This document shows positions 1 through 5,690 of a DNA stretch of 7,584 nucleotides, one piece after another. Under the pieces are notes generated by a model. That model did not search any database. It was not told where the DNA came from and was given only the letters and a program-made list of their open reading frames with translations. The stretch comes from an uncultured Chloroflexota bacterium (GTDB lineage: Bacteria > Chloroflexota > Anaerolineae > Aggregatilineales > Phototrophicaceae): positions 1 through 7,584 of the forward strand of contig CAIVEA010000761.1 of NCBI GenBank assembly GCA_903904765.1. Reading direction: 5' to 3'. The number at the start of each line of letters is the position of its first letter. Positions within the stretch are counted from its first letter, which is position 1. The translations under genes were made by a program, and so were the position numbers.

Positions 1-580
1 ACACCGGCTGCACCACGCCGCCCACCATCACCCCCGGCACATTCGTCAGGAAGATCACGCGCCGCGCCCCCAGCGCCGCCGCCACCGCGCCCGCCACATG
101 ATCGGCATTCACGTTCAACGCGCTCTCCGGCCCCAGACACACGGGCGACAGCACCGGAGTCACGCCTTCAGCCAGCAAGCCGCGCAGCACGTCGGCGCGC
201 ACCTCGCCCACCGCGCCCGTAAAGCCCATATCCTGTGCCATGCCCGTCATGGGTGTTGCACGCACCACGCCACGATCGACACCGCTGAGTCCCTGTGCAT
301 CCAGCCCCGCCGCCAGCAGCACCCGCACCAGACGGGTGTTGACCGTGCCGCACAGCACCATCTCCACCACACGCAGCGAGTCCGCATCGGTGATACGCAC
401 GCCGTCCAGATAGCGCGGCTCGATGCCGAAGCTCTTTTGCAGCGCGGAAATTTCTGCGCCGCCGCCATGCACCACCACCACCGGAACAGCCAGCGCCTTC
501 AACGCGGCGGCGAAGGCTGCGAGAAAAGCTGTGTCATCCAGTTCATGCCCGCTTACTTTGACCACCAGCGGTTCGCTCAT
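1..580 (-). CDS. argB: Acetylglutamate kinase, C-terminus beyond window
   Basis: This is an amino-acid kinase-fold enzyme that phosphorylates N-acetylglutamate with ATP, the second step of arginine synthesis, in the cytoplasm. The first 193 residues are present and the frame is still open at base 1. Visible motifs are KVSG (8-11) at the phosphate-binding strand, VVHGGG (36-41), RITD (62-65) with the substrate-binding Arg, NVNAD (156-160) with the substrate-binding Asn, and FLTNVPGV (177-184). The usual K-x-G-G strand motif reads K-V-S-G here. I chose the ATG at 580 because an AAGGGA ribosome site lies about 8 bases upstream; an in-frame ATG at 598 would add six residues and lacks a clear site. 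It lies 45 bases after the second transporter gene and is probably the next gene of the argC operon. LysZ of the LysW pathway is a related alternative, but the nearby argC and the motif set favour ArgB. Confidence 0.93.
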   Translation of the reverse strand, partial: MSEPLVVKVSGHELDDTAFLAAFAAALKALAVPVVVVHGGGAEISALQKSFGIEPRYLDGVRITDADSLRVVEMVLCGTVNTRLVRVLLAAGLDAQGLSGVDRGVVRATPMTGMAQDMGFTGAVGEVRADVLRGLLAEGVTPVLSPVCLGPESALNVNADHVAGAVAAALGARRVIFLTNVPGVMVGGVVQPV

Positions 581-625
581 CTTCGTTCCCTTCTTCATTC
601 CCTGCGCTTCCGTCATTCCCCGATT

Positions 626-1474
626 TTAGCCTATCGAAATCAATGCCACCGCCACCAGTGCCAGCGAAATGCCGACCCCCTGCCAGCGGGTGATGTGTTC
701 ACGTAGGAACGTCCGCGCCAGCAGCACCGTCACCGCCGGATACAGCGCCGATACCACTGCCGCCACGCCTAACTCGCCGTTGCGGGTGGCGAGGATGAAG
801 GCCACATCCGCCACCACATCCAGAACGCCGGAGGTGAACATCGCCAGCAGCGTGATGGGCGTATCCGCCCGCAGCGAACGGCGCGATAGCAGGACAATCG
901 CCACGATCATGATGGTGGACGTGGTGCGGGCGGCGGTCAGCGGCCAGAAAATAGCAGTGGACTCGATCTGGTCGAGGCCGATCAGAAAGCCCGAAAACCC
1001 CACGCCGGCGATGATCGCCATGCCCAGACCGGAACGTTCGCGGGTTGCGCCCGCTTCCTGTCCCACCAGCCACACGCTGGCGAGGCCGCACACGAACCCG
1101 ATGGCCTGAAACACCCCCGGCACATGACCGAGAAAAAGGCTGAACAGCAGCGGCAGCGCGGCGCTGATGACCTAGGACACCGGCGCGGCAATCCCCATGC
1201 GCCCGCTGGAGAGCGCCCGGTACAGCGCCACCAGTCCGGTTGTGCCGCACAATCCCGACACCGCGCCCACCAGCAAATCACGCGGGGCGGGCAGCGGTTC
1301 ATGCAGCAGGAGGGCGATCAGCGGCAGCATGAGCAGTCCGGTCAGGTGCGAAACCGTCACCACGCTGATCGCGCCCAGACGTTTGGAGGCCACCCCGCCC
1401 GTGAAATCCCCGATTCCCCATGAGGCCGAGGCCATCAGCCCGAAGAACACGGTTGCCAGTATCGGACTCACCAT
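626..1474 (-). pseudogene. EamA/DMT transporter copy 2, interrupted by in-frame TAG
   Basis: This is a ten-helix drug/metabolite transporter of the EamA family, clearly a tandem duplicate of the neighbour at 1475-2320. By eye roughly two thirds of the residues are identical, and the two align without gaps over 281 codons when both are started at the GTG of VSP. The frame is broken once: a TAG at 1174-1172 (codon 100 from that GTG) replaces the TCG serine codon of copy 1 in the motif APVxSVISA, a single base change. Both sides of the stop are otherwise well conserved, including the C-terminal GVAAVVSALYP and LREHITRWQGVGI motifs, so the lesion is recent, suppressed or a sequencing error. The start is ATG at 1474 or GTG at 1471; the ATG touches the TAA stop of copy 1 with no gap. 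If the stop is real, only a 100-residue fragment (about three to four helices) is made unless translation restarts. Confidence 0.85.
1172..1174 (-). other. In-frame amber stop inside transporter copy 2
   Basis: The codon reads TAG on the minus strand, where the paralogue has TCG (Ser100). Neighbouring codons are conserved (GIAAPV before, VISA after). The change also creates a CCTAGG palindrome. No second lesion is seen in the remaining frame down to the TAA at 628-626. Confidence 0.9.
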
Positions 1475-2320
1475 TTAGCCCATCGAGATCAAGGCGACAG
1501 CCGCCAGCGCCAGCCCGATGCCGACCCCCTGCCAGCGGGTGACGTGTTCGCGCAGGAATATCCGCGCCAGCAACACCGTCATGGCGGGATACAGCGCCGA
1601 CACGACAGCCGCCACACCCAACTCGCCGTTTTGCGTCGCCAGCACAAAGCCCACGTTGCCCAGCACATCCAGCATGCCAGCACCCGCCACCGCCAGCATG
1701 ATGCGCCGATCTTGCGCCAGCAGCGGGCGACCCGAATACAGCGCCACGCCCATCATTACAGAAGTAGAGGCGGCGCGGGCAGCCGTCAAAGGCCAGAAGA
1801 TGGCGGTGGACTGAATGCGGTCAAGGCAGATGAAGAAGGCCGCGAAACCCACGCCCGCCACCACTGCCATGCCCAACCCGCTGCGGTCATTGGTCATGTC
1901 CACCGTGCGCCCGATCAGCCATACGCTGATGAGGCCGCACACGAACCCGATGGCCTGAAATGTCCCCGGCAGATGACCGAGCGCCAGACTGAGCAGCAGC
2001 GGCAATCCGGCGCTGATGACCGAGGCGACAGGCGCAGCGATCCCCATGCGCCCGCTGGAAAGCGCCCGGTACAGTGCCACCAGCCCCACCGTCCCGCACA
2101 GGCCGGACAGCGCCCCCAGCAGCAAATCGCCCGCTTCCGGCAGGGGTTCGCGCACCAGCAGCGCCACCAGTGGCATGAGCACCAGACCGAGCAGGTGCGA
2201 TACTGCCACCACGCTCACCGCACCCAAGCGTTTGGTCGCCATCGCGCCGGAAAAATCTCCCATGCCCCATGAGGCCGAGGCCAGCAGGCCGAAGCAAACC
2301 GTCGCTAACAACGGACTCAC
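1475..2320 (-). CDS. EamA/DMT-family transporter, copy 1 (intact)
   Basis: This is an inner-membrane transporter of the drug/metabolite superfamily, 281 residues, with about ten hydrophobic segments arranged as two five-helix EamA repeats (approximately 1-135 and 147-281). Diagnostic stretches are ASASWGMGDFSG (14-25), LYRALSSGRMGIAAPV (83-98) and the C-terminal GELGVAAVVSALYP (232-245) followed by LREHVTRWQGVGI. I chose the GTG at 2320 because it gives the same N-terminus as copy 2 (VSPxLATVxFGL) and overlaps the argC stop in GTGA, so translation is probably coupled; a longer form from 2365 would run into argC coding sequence. The substrate cannot be read from sequence. Family members export amino acids, nucleosides or other metabolites, and placement between argC and argB suggests an arginine-pathway compound, which is inference. 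Confidence 0.9.
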   Translation of the reverse strand: MSPLLATVCFGLLASASWGMGDFSGAMATKRLGAVSVVAVSHLLGLVLMPLVALLVREPLPEAGDLLLGALSGLCGTVGLVALYRALSSGRMGIAAPVASVISAGLPLLLSLALGHLPGTFQAIGFVCGLISVWLIGRTVDMTNDRSGLGMAVVAGVGFAAFFICLDRIQSTAIFWPLTAARAASTSVMMGVALYSGRPLLAQDRRIMLAVAGAGMLDVLGNVGFVLATQNGELGVAAVVSALYPAMTVLLARIFLREHVTRWQGVGIGLALAAVALISMG

Positions 2321-3321
2321 AGCAACCCCGTCGTTTCCGGCAGTCCCATCATCAGATTGAAGCACTGCACCGCCTGACCGGAAGCACCCTTACGCAGATT
2401 GTCGGTCACGCTGGTGATGTGCAAATAGCGATCACTGACGGGGGTCAGGCTAATGGCGGCACGGTTGGTCTTGACGACATGCTTGAGCGTGGCCTGCTGC
2501 TTGGGCGGCAGCACCTTCACCAGCGGTTCGTCGCTGTAGGTGTGTTCGTAGAGCGCCTGCGCGTCTGCGCTGCGGAAATTATCCTTGAGCGTGATGTAGA
2601 TACTGGACATCAGGCCGCGATCAACCGGCAGCAGGTGCGGTGTGAAGATGAGCAGGCCGGCCTGCGGATCGAGCTTGAGGATTTCCTGCTCGATTTCGCC
2701 CACATGCCGGTGGACGCGCCCCGGATTGTAGGGCGAGAAGTTGCCGTACACTTCCACAAAATGCGTGTTCGGCTTGGGTTCGCGCCCCGCGCCGCTAACG
2801 CCCGACTTAGCATCCACGATGATCGGCGAACCCGGAACCAGCCAGCCGTTCTTGAGCAGCGGATACAGGCCGAGCAGGGTGGTGGTGGGGTAGCAACCGG
2901 GGGCGGCAATCAGGTCTGCGCCCTTGATTCGCTCACGATTGAACTCCGGCAGGCCGTAGGGGACGGGCAGCAGTTCGGGGTGCGGATGCTCATGCGCGTA
3001 CCATTTGGCGAAGCGTTCCGGCGTATCGAGGCGCAAATCCGCCGACAAATCCACGCATTTCACCCCAGCAGCGCGGGCGCGGGCAGCCACCGGCGCGGAG
3101 GCCAGATGCGGCAGCGCCAAAAACACCGCCTGCACCGTGCTCAAGTCGGCCTCAGCGTGGGGGATGTAGCGTAGCGAGGTGAACGGAACGGGGTCGCCCG
3201 CATAGGTGCTGGATGTGGCGAAAACCAGTTCAACATGCGGGTGATGGGCGAGGATTTCGACGGCATCCTGTCCGGCATAGCCCGAACCACCGTAAACGCC
3301 CACCTTGATTTTGTCGGTCAT
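2317..3321 (-). CDS. argC: N-acetyl-gamma-glutamyl-phosphate reductase
   Basis: This cytoplasmic enzyme uses NADPH to reduce N-acetylglutamyl phosphate to the semialdehyde, the third step of arginine synthesis and directly after ArgB. It is complete at 334 residues, a normal length. The nucleotide-binding GGSGYAG motif is at 11-17, the catalytic cysteine is Cys143 in AAPGCYPTTTLL, the dimer/active-site region KSGVSGAGR is at 172-180, and the conserved histidines are in HRHVGEIEQE (204-213). The C-terminal DNLRKGASGQAVQCFNLM is typical of the family. The ATG at 3321 is preceded by AAGGAG at a 5-base spacing, a strong ribosome site. It is the first gene of the minus-strand operon and its TGA overlaps the GTG of the transporter gene. 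LysY is the only close alternative; the FSPYNPGR context before the histidines resembles ArgC of Chloroflexota and Deinococcus as I remember them. Confidence 0.97.
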   Translation of the reverse strand: MTDKIKVGVYGGSGYAGQDAVEILAHHPHVELVFATSSTYAGDPVPFTSLRYIPHAEADLSTVQAVFLALPHLASAPVAARARAAGVKCVDLSADLRLDTPERFAKWYAHEHPHPELLPVPYGLPEFNRERIKGADLIAAPGCYPTTTLLGLYPLLKNGWLVPGSPIIVDAKSGVSGAGREPKPNTHFVEVYGNFSPYNPGRVHRHVGEIEQEILKLDPQAGLLIFTPHLLPVDRGLMSSIYITLKDNFRSADAQALYEHTYSDEPLVKVLPPKQQATLKHVVKTNRAAISLTPVSDRYLHITSVTDNLRKGASGQAVQCFNLMMGLPETTGLL

Positions 3322-3326
3322 GCGCG

Positions 3327-3332
3327 CTCCTT
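3327..3332 (-). promoter_or_regulatory. Ribosome binding site of argC
   Basis: AAGGAG lies five bases before the ATG at 3321 on the minus strand. It is the best ribosome site of the arginine operon and fixes the argC start. Confidence 0.8.
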
Positions 3333-3359
3333 GTCGCTAGGTCATTCAAGCGAGGATGT

Positions 3360-3365
3360 ATAATA
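3360..3365 (-). promoter_or_regulatory. Possible -10 element for the argC operon
   Basis: An AT-rich TATTATAC sits about 40 bases upstream of the argC start on the minus strand. No good -35 hexamer is found 16-18 bases further upstream, so this is only a candidate promoter. The same bases also read TATAAT on the plus strand, again without a -35. I see no recognisable arginine-repressor box. Confidence 0.35.
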
Positions 3366-3397
3366 CCAATTTCAACAGAGAGTGTGTATTGTGGCGG

Positions 3398-3581
3398 TCA
3401 TCGGATTTTGGTGGCAATGCCCTCACCCCTCAATCCCTTTCAAGGGTAGGTTTTTTGCGGGATAACCCTCATCCCCATCCCTTCTCCCTCAGGGAGAAGG
3501 GTGATTGAACAGAGGAATTTACGCCTGCGTGCCACCAGCATTCCTCTGTTCAATCAGGATGAGGGTTCTCTCATCGGATTT
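3398..3581. repeat. MITE-like compound palindromic element with flanking 11-base direct repeats
   Basis: The 11-mer TCATCGGATTT occurs at 3398-3408 and again at 3571-3581. It bounds about 162 bases filled with palindromes. On the left is a CCCTCACCCC core (3420-3429) with a small CCCTTTCAAGGG palindrome (3435-3446). On the right is a nested structure: AACCCTCATCC (3464-3474) pairs with GGATGAGGGTT (3557-3567); inside, a perfect 17-bp arm at 3502-3518 pairs with 3540-3556 around a 21-base loop; an extra hairpin CCCTTCTCCC-TCA-GGGAGAAGGG (3479-3501) sits in the left arm only. The element contains no convincing gene. The direct repeats may be a target duplication, and the CCCTCAYCC sequences near both ends are inverted with respect to each other. 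Confidence 0.7.
3464..3567. repeat. Nested inverted repeat (11-bp outer and 17-bp inner arms)
   Basis: The outer arms are 3464-3474 and 3557-3567, and the perfect 17-bp inner arms are 3502-3518 and 3540-3556. A self-contained hairpin with 10-bp arms (3479-3488 and 3492-3501) interrupts the left side, leaving only four bases between it and the outer arm. On the right the outer and inner arms are directly adjacent, so the extra hairpin looks like an insertion into an originally continuous 28-bp inverted repeat. Confidence 0.85.
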
Positions 3582-3605
3582 CGAGTGGAGTCGGGATGTG
3601 CAACG

Positions 3606-4043
3606 ATGTCCCAATACCGTGATGATGTCATCGTCCTGCTGGTGCTGATTGGCGGCTTCTTCGCCAACATTTACGCCCCCCTGTGGCTTGCGCCACCTCT
3701 TTTCGAGTACACCATCTGGCTCTACCTGCTGCTGTTCTTCGCGTGGATTCCGGTTTACATGCGCCGGATGCGCGGCAAGCGCCGCCCGCGCTTGATGGTC
3801 GTGTTCACCCTCGTGATGATGCTGCTCACAAGCTGTATGTGTATGCTCATCCGGCCTCGCTCCACCTTCGGCGTGATCGGTTTCCTCGACTCGTTGCGCT
3901 GTGAGGAACAGCCCGCCGATGTAGGCCGTTTGCGCTACATTTGCACACGGGTGGCCTTCGATGGGGCGCAATATGACCAGACGTGGCGGTTGGAAGGCAT
4001 AACCGGCTTACCTGTGATCTGGGTGGTCGAGACGAACGGGTGA
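3606..4043 (+). CDS. Small three-helix membrane protein of unknown function
   Basis: I do not recognise this 145-residue protein. It has three hydrophobic segments: about 8-29, 32-51 and 63-82. The loop between the second and third is strongly basic (MRRMRGKRRPRL, 52-63) and so probably cytoplasmic, which would place the N-terminus and the C-terminal 60 residues outside. That tail is soluble-looking and contains two cysteines (Cys99 and Cys113) that could form a disulfide. The frame is open upstream to a GTG at 3501, but those extra codons lie in the palindromic repeat and are not protein-like, so I prefer the ATG at 3606; GGGA about nine bases upstream is a weak ribosome site. It stands alone on the plus strand between the divergent arginine operon and tmRNA. 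No function is assigned. Confidence 0.65.
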   Translation: MSQYRDDVIVLLVLIGGFFANIYAPLWLAPPLFEYTIWLYLLLFFAWIPVYMRRMRGKRRPRLMVVFTLVMMLLTSCMCMLIRPRSTFGVIGFLDSLRCEEQPADVGRLRYICTRVAFDGAQYDQTWRLEGITGLPVIWVVETNG

Positions 4044-4067
4044 GCCGCGCCGCACCAATGGATATTC

Positions 4068-4098
4068 GTAGGGACACGGCTTAGGGGGCAGCCCCTAA
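4068..4098. repeat. Solo GTAGGGACA repeat end plus 7-bp hairpin
   Basis: GTAGGGACA at 4068-4076 matches the outer arm of the palindrome array at 6493-6553, but no partner arm is present here. It is followed by a hairpin, TTAGGGG (4081-4087) and CCCCTAA (4092-4098) with a 4-base loop. There is no T-run after the hairpin, so it is at best a weak terminator for the membrane-protein gene. Confidence 0.5.
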
Positions 4099-4113
4099 AG
4101 TTAACGAGGGGTC

Positions 4114-4142
4114 TTTACAGACCAGCAGAGGTAGCCTATAAT
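4114..4142 (+). promoter_or_regulatory. Sigma70-type promoter of ssrA
   Basis: The -35 TTTACA (4114-4119) and a perfect -10 TATAAT (4137-4142) are separated by exactly 17 bases. Transcription should start near 4149-4151, leaving a leader of about 8 bases to be removed by RNase P before the mature 5' end at 4158. It is the strongest promoter in the window, as expected for an abundant RNA. Confidence 0.9.
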
Positions 4143-4157
4143 GATTTCATGCAACAC

Positions 4158-4537
4158 GGGGGTGAACTAGCTTCGACGGGGGAGGCTGAGTCCGTGCTGC
4201 GAGCCGAGGCGCCTAACCGCGTTAAAATGGGCAAGGCATAACTGCCAACAATAACACTTACGCTCTGCCCGCAGCCGCCTAAGGCTGCCTAAGAGCTGCT
4301 AGCCTTGCGAGGCTAGCCGTCCGCCCCGACCGTCGCTGTCCGGTTGGATCGGCGGGCGACACCAAAGATTAGCGTGCGGTCTGTTGACGCCGATACGGCA
4401 GACCAAAGAGACATCGGCTAGTCGTTGGCATATCTCGTCTATCAGAGCTACCAGCGGCGAAAGCAAAGGATAGACTACGCTCGTAGACGTGCGTCCTCGA
4501 ATCTTTCGGACCCGGATGGCAGAGTCCGGCACCTCCA
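4158..4537 (+). ncRNA. ssrA: tmRNA (transfer-messenger RNA)
   Basis: This RNA rescues ribosomes stalled on messages without a stop codon, together with SmpB, and adds a degradation tag. The 5' end GGGGGTG (4158-4164) pairs with CACCTCC (4530-4536) to form the 7-bp acceptor stem with one G-U pair. Base 4537 is the discriminator A. The following bases are TCA, so the CCA tail is apparently not encoded. The conserved CTTCGACGGGG follows the 5' stem. The tag frame is at 4244-4282, and its stop codon sits in the loop of GCAGCC (4271-4276) and GGCTGC (4283-4288), the expected helix-5 arrangement. A further strong hairpin, GCTAGCC/GGCTAGC, lies at 4298-4317. The length of 380 bases is normal. The T-arm position reads CCGGA-TGGCAGAG-TCCGG, an 8-base loop without the usual TTCRA sequence, which is odd. 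I see no split or permuted form. Confidence 0.95.
4244..4282 (+). other. tmRNA proteolysis tag reading frame
   Basis: From the resume codon GCC (4244-4246) the frame encodes ANNNTYALPAAA and ends with TAA (4280-4282). The ANN...YAL core matches bacterial tags. The end PAAA replaces the common ALAA but keeps the small hydrophobic C-terminus needed by ClpXP-type proteases. Confidence 0.88.
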
Positions 4538-4549
4538 TCACCCAAAACG

Positions 4550-4592
4550 AACCGCCCCACCGGGAACATTTCCGGCGGGGCGGTTTGTTATT
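4550..4592 (+). terminator. Intrinsic terminator of ssrA, possibly bidirectional
   Basis: A GC-rich hairpin has the arm ACCGCCCC-A-CCGG, an 8-base loop, then CCGG-C-GGGGCGGT with one A-C mismatch, and is followed by the T-rich tail TTTGTTATT. It begins about 12 bases after the mature tmRNA 3' end. On the minus strand the same hairpin is followed by TTCGTTTT, so it may also stop transcripts of the two-gene operon arriving from 4656. Confidence 0.85.
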
Positions 4593-4655
4593 GCGACGGA
4601 CGTGATTTTTTGCCCCCCTGTCGCTTGCTGCGAGGCTTGGGCGCAGGGGGCGTAG

Positions 4656-5690
4656 TTACCCCGCCGAGGTTGGCGCGGCGGGGTCTTCGGTTTCGCTGCT
4701 GGTGGTGGGCGGCGGCGCGGCATGTTCCGCACCGGGCGCGAGGGCGGTTTCGTGTTCCATCTCCGGCGGCGGCGCGTCCACATCGGGCAGCGCGGCGGCG
4801 GCGGCATCTATATCGGGCAGCGCAGCGGCGGCGGCCACCGCAGCATCCACATCCGGCAGCGCAGCAACAGCAGCCTGTTCCATCAGCGGCATTTCGTCCG
4901 CCATAGGTGCAGCAGGCGCATCGGCGGCGGGCGCATCGGCTTCGAGATGGCGATCCGAGTCCATCAGGTCGGAATGCTGTATCTGCGTGGCGATGGCATA
5001 AGCCTCAATCGTGGCGCGGGTGTCGCTGGTGGTTTTTGCGTCGCCACTTTGTCCGGCGCTCTCCGGCTTGCCAGTGGAGACGATGCTGGCGATCACCTGC
5101 CGCTGTTCATCAGTCAGGTCGAAGTTGGCAACCATGCTCTGAATCGAGGCCGCGTCTTTGGCATCTTCCGCGCCCAATTTGTCCTTGTTCTGGATGAACT
5201 GCCCCCACTGGTTGACTTCGGCGGTGAATACCGTTTCGCCGCCCGTCACCAGACGCGGGTAAATGCGCGTCAGATCGGCTATAGACATGCGGTCATCATC
5301 CGGCGCGAGTAAACGCACCCGTTCCAGCCCCATGAGTGCGTCGCGGTAAATGTTGCTCTGGCGCTCCCACGAGTACAACTGACGGAACGAGGCCAGCAGC
5401 GCCGCGAAAGCCGGTAGCACCGCCGCGATGACCGACAACGCGGGCGAACCGCCACTGCTGGCGCTAATGGTCGCCACCAGTGAGGAGAGCGTCATCACGA
5501 ACGCGCCCACACCGAAGGTGATGTCGGCGTTGTACTGGTTCTCGCGCACGCGGCTCTCATAGAAATCAATCTGCGCCTGAATGCGCTTTTCCATGTATAT
5601 CCGGTACAGCACCGAAATATCGTCTTTGCTGTGCGGAATCTGGTCGAGATCGCTGATCGGGTCTACCGGAGAGTTCGGAATTTCAGCCAT
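4656..5690 (-). CDS. SLATT/DUF4231-like 2-TM protein with Ala/Pro/Asp-rich tail
   Basis: A 344-residue protein whose first half fits the SLATT superfamily: predicted 2-TM membrane effectors associated with nucleotide-synthase (SMODS) and SLOG systems. A helix with IDFYESRVRENQYNAD (41-56) precedes two membrane segments (about 57-78 and 84-104), then the signature WERQSNIYRDALMGLERVRLL (108-128) and a helix with GGETVFTAEVNQWGQFI (150-166) that matches the usual end of this domain. Residues 250-344 are low complexity, rich in Ala, Pro and Asp, with three ALPDVD/ALPDID repeats (278-305). The ATG at 5690 overlaps the upstream gene in ATGGCTGA, with AAGGAG upstream, so translation is coupled. The last codons hold an 8-bp GC hairpin (4659-4683) ending at the TAA. 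No enzymatic domain is seen. Membership is from pattern recognition; a general DUF4231 assignment is safer than any subfamily. Confidence 0.8.
   Translation of the reverse strand: MAEIPNSPVDPISDLDQIPHSKDDISVLYRIYMEKRIQAQIDFYESRVRENQYNADITFGVGAFVMTLSSLVATISASSGGSPALSVIAAVLPAFAALLASFRQLYSWERQSNIYRDALMGLERVRLLAPDDDRMSIADLTRIYPRLVTGGETVFTAEVNQWGQFIQNKDKLGAEDAKDAASIQSMVANFDLTDEQRQVIASIVSTGKPESAGQSGDAKTTSDTRATIEAYAIATQIQHSDLMDSDRHLEADAPAADAPAAPMADEMPLMEQAAVAALPDVDAAVAAAAALPDIDAAAAALPDVDAPPPEMEHETALAPGAEHAAPPPTTSSETEDPAAPTSAG
4776..4870 (-). repeat. Imperfect coding repeat encoding ALPDVD units
   Basis: On the plus strand the block alternates CAYATCSGGCAGCGC-type units with GCG/GCA runs. It encodes three ALPD(V/I)D units spaced 13 and 10 residues apart with alanine linkers. 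The uneven spacing points to slippage-driven length change. Confidence 0.7.

Noticed and set aside
98..706. Long plus-strand open frame over argB and the end of the second transporter
   Set aside because: It is a shadow of GC-rich minus-strand coding; it is rich in His, Gln and Arg with no domain and crosses a gene boundary.
1544..2272. 242-codon plus-strand open frame opposite the intact transporter
   Set aside because: Antisense of a clear EamA gene, with His/Arg/Gln-biased composition typical of shadow frames.
2269..3174. 301-codon plus-strand open frame opposite argC
   Set aside because: argC on the other strand has all catalytic motifs and a strong ribosome site; this frame has no recognisable domain.
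3435..3456. CCCTTTCAAGGG followed by TTTTTT as a terminator
   Set aside because: The stem is only four to five pairs with a tiny loop, and no plus-strand gene lies upstream to be terminated.
3464..3567. CRISPR array
   Set aside because: The repeats are inverted arms of palindromes, not direct repeats with regular spacers, and no cas gene is present.
3501..3605. N-terminal extension of the small membrane protein from GTG 3501
   Set aside because: The codons lie in the palindromic repeat, and the start is part of the 10-bp hairpin arm.
4298..4317. Separate hairpin element or attachment site inside ssrA
   Set aside because: It lies in the expected position of an internal tmRNA helix, and there is no integrase or duplicated tmRNA 3' end in the window.
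4612..4651. CCCCCTG/CAGGGGG stem next to a six-base T-run, as a terminator
   Set aside because: On the plus strand the T-run precedes the stem, and on the minus strand the tail is A-rich, so the arrangement is wrong for intrinsic termination.
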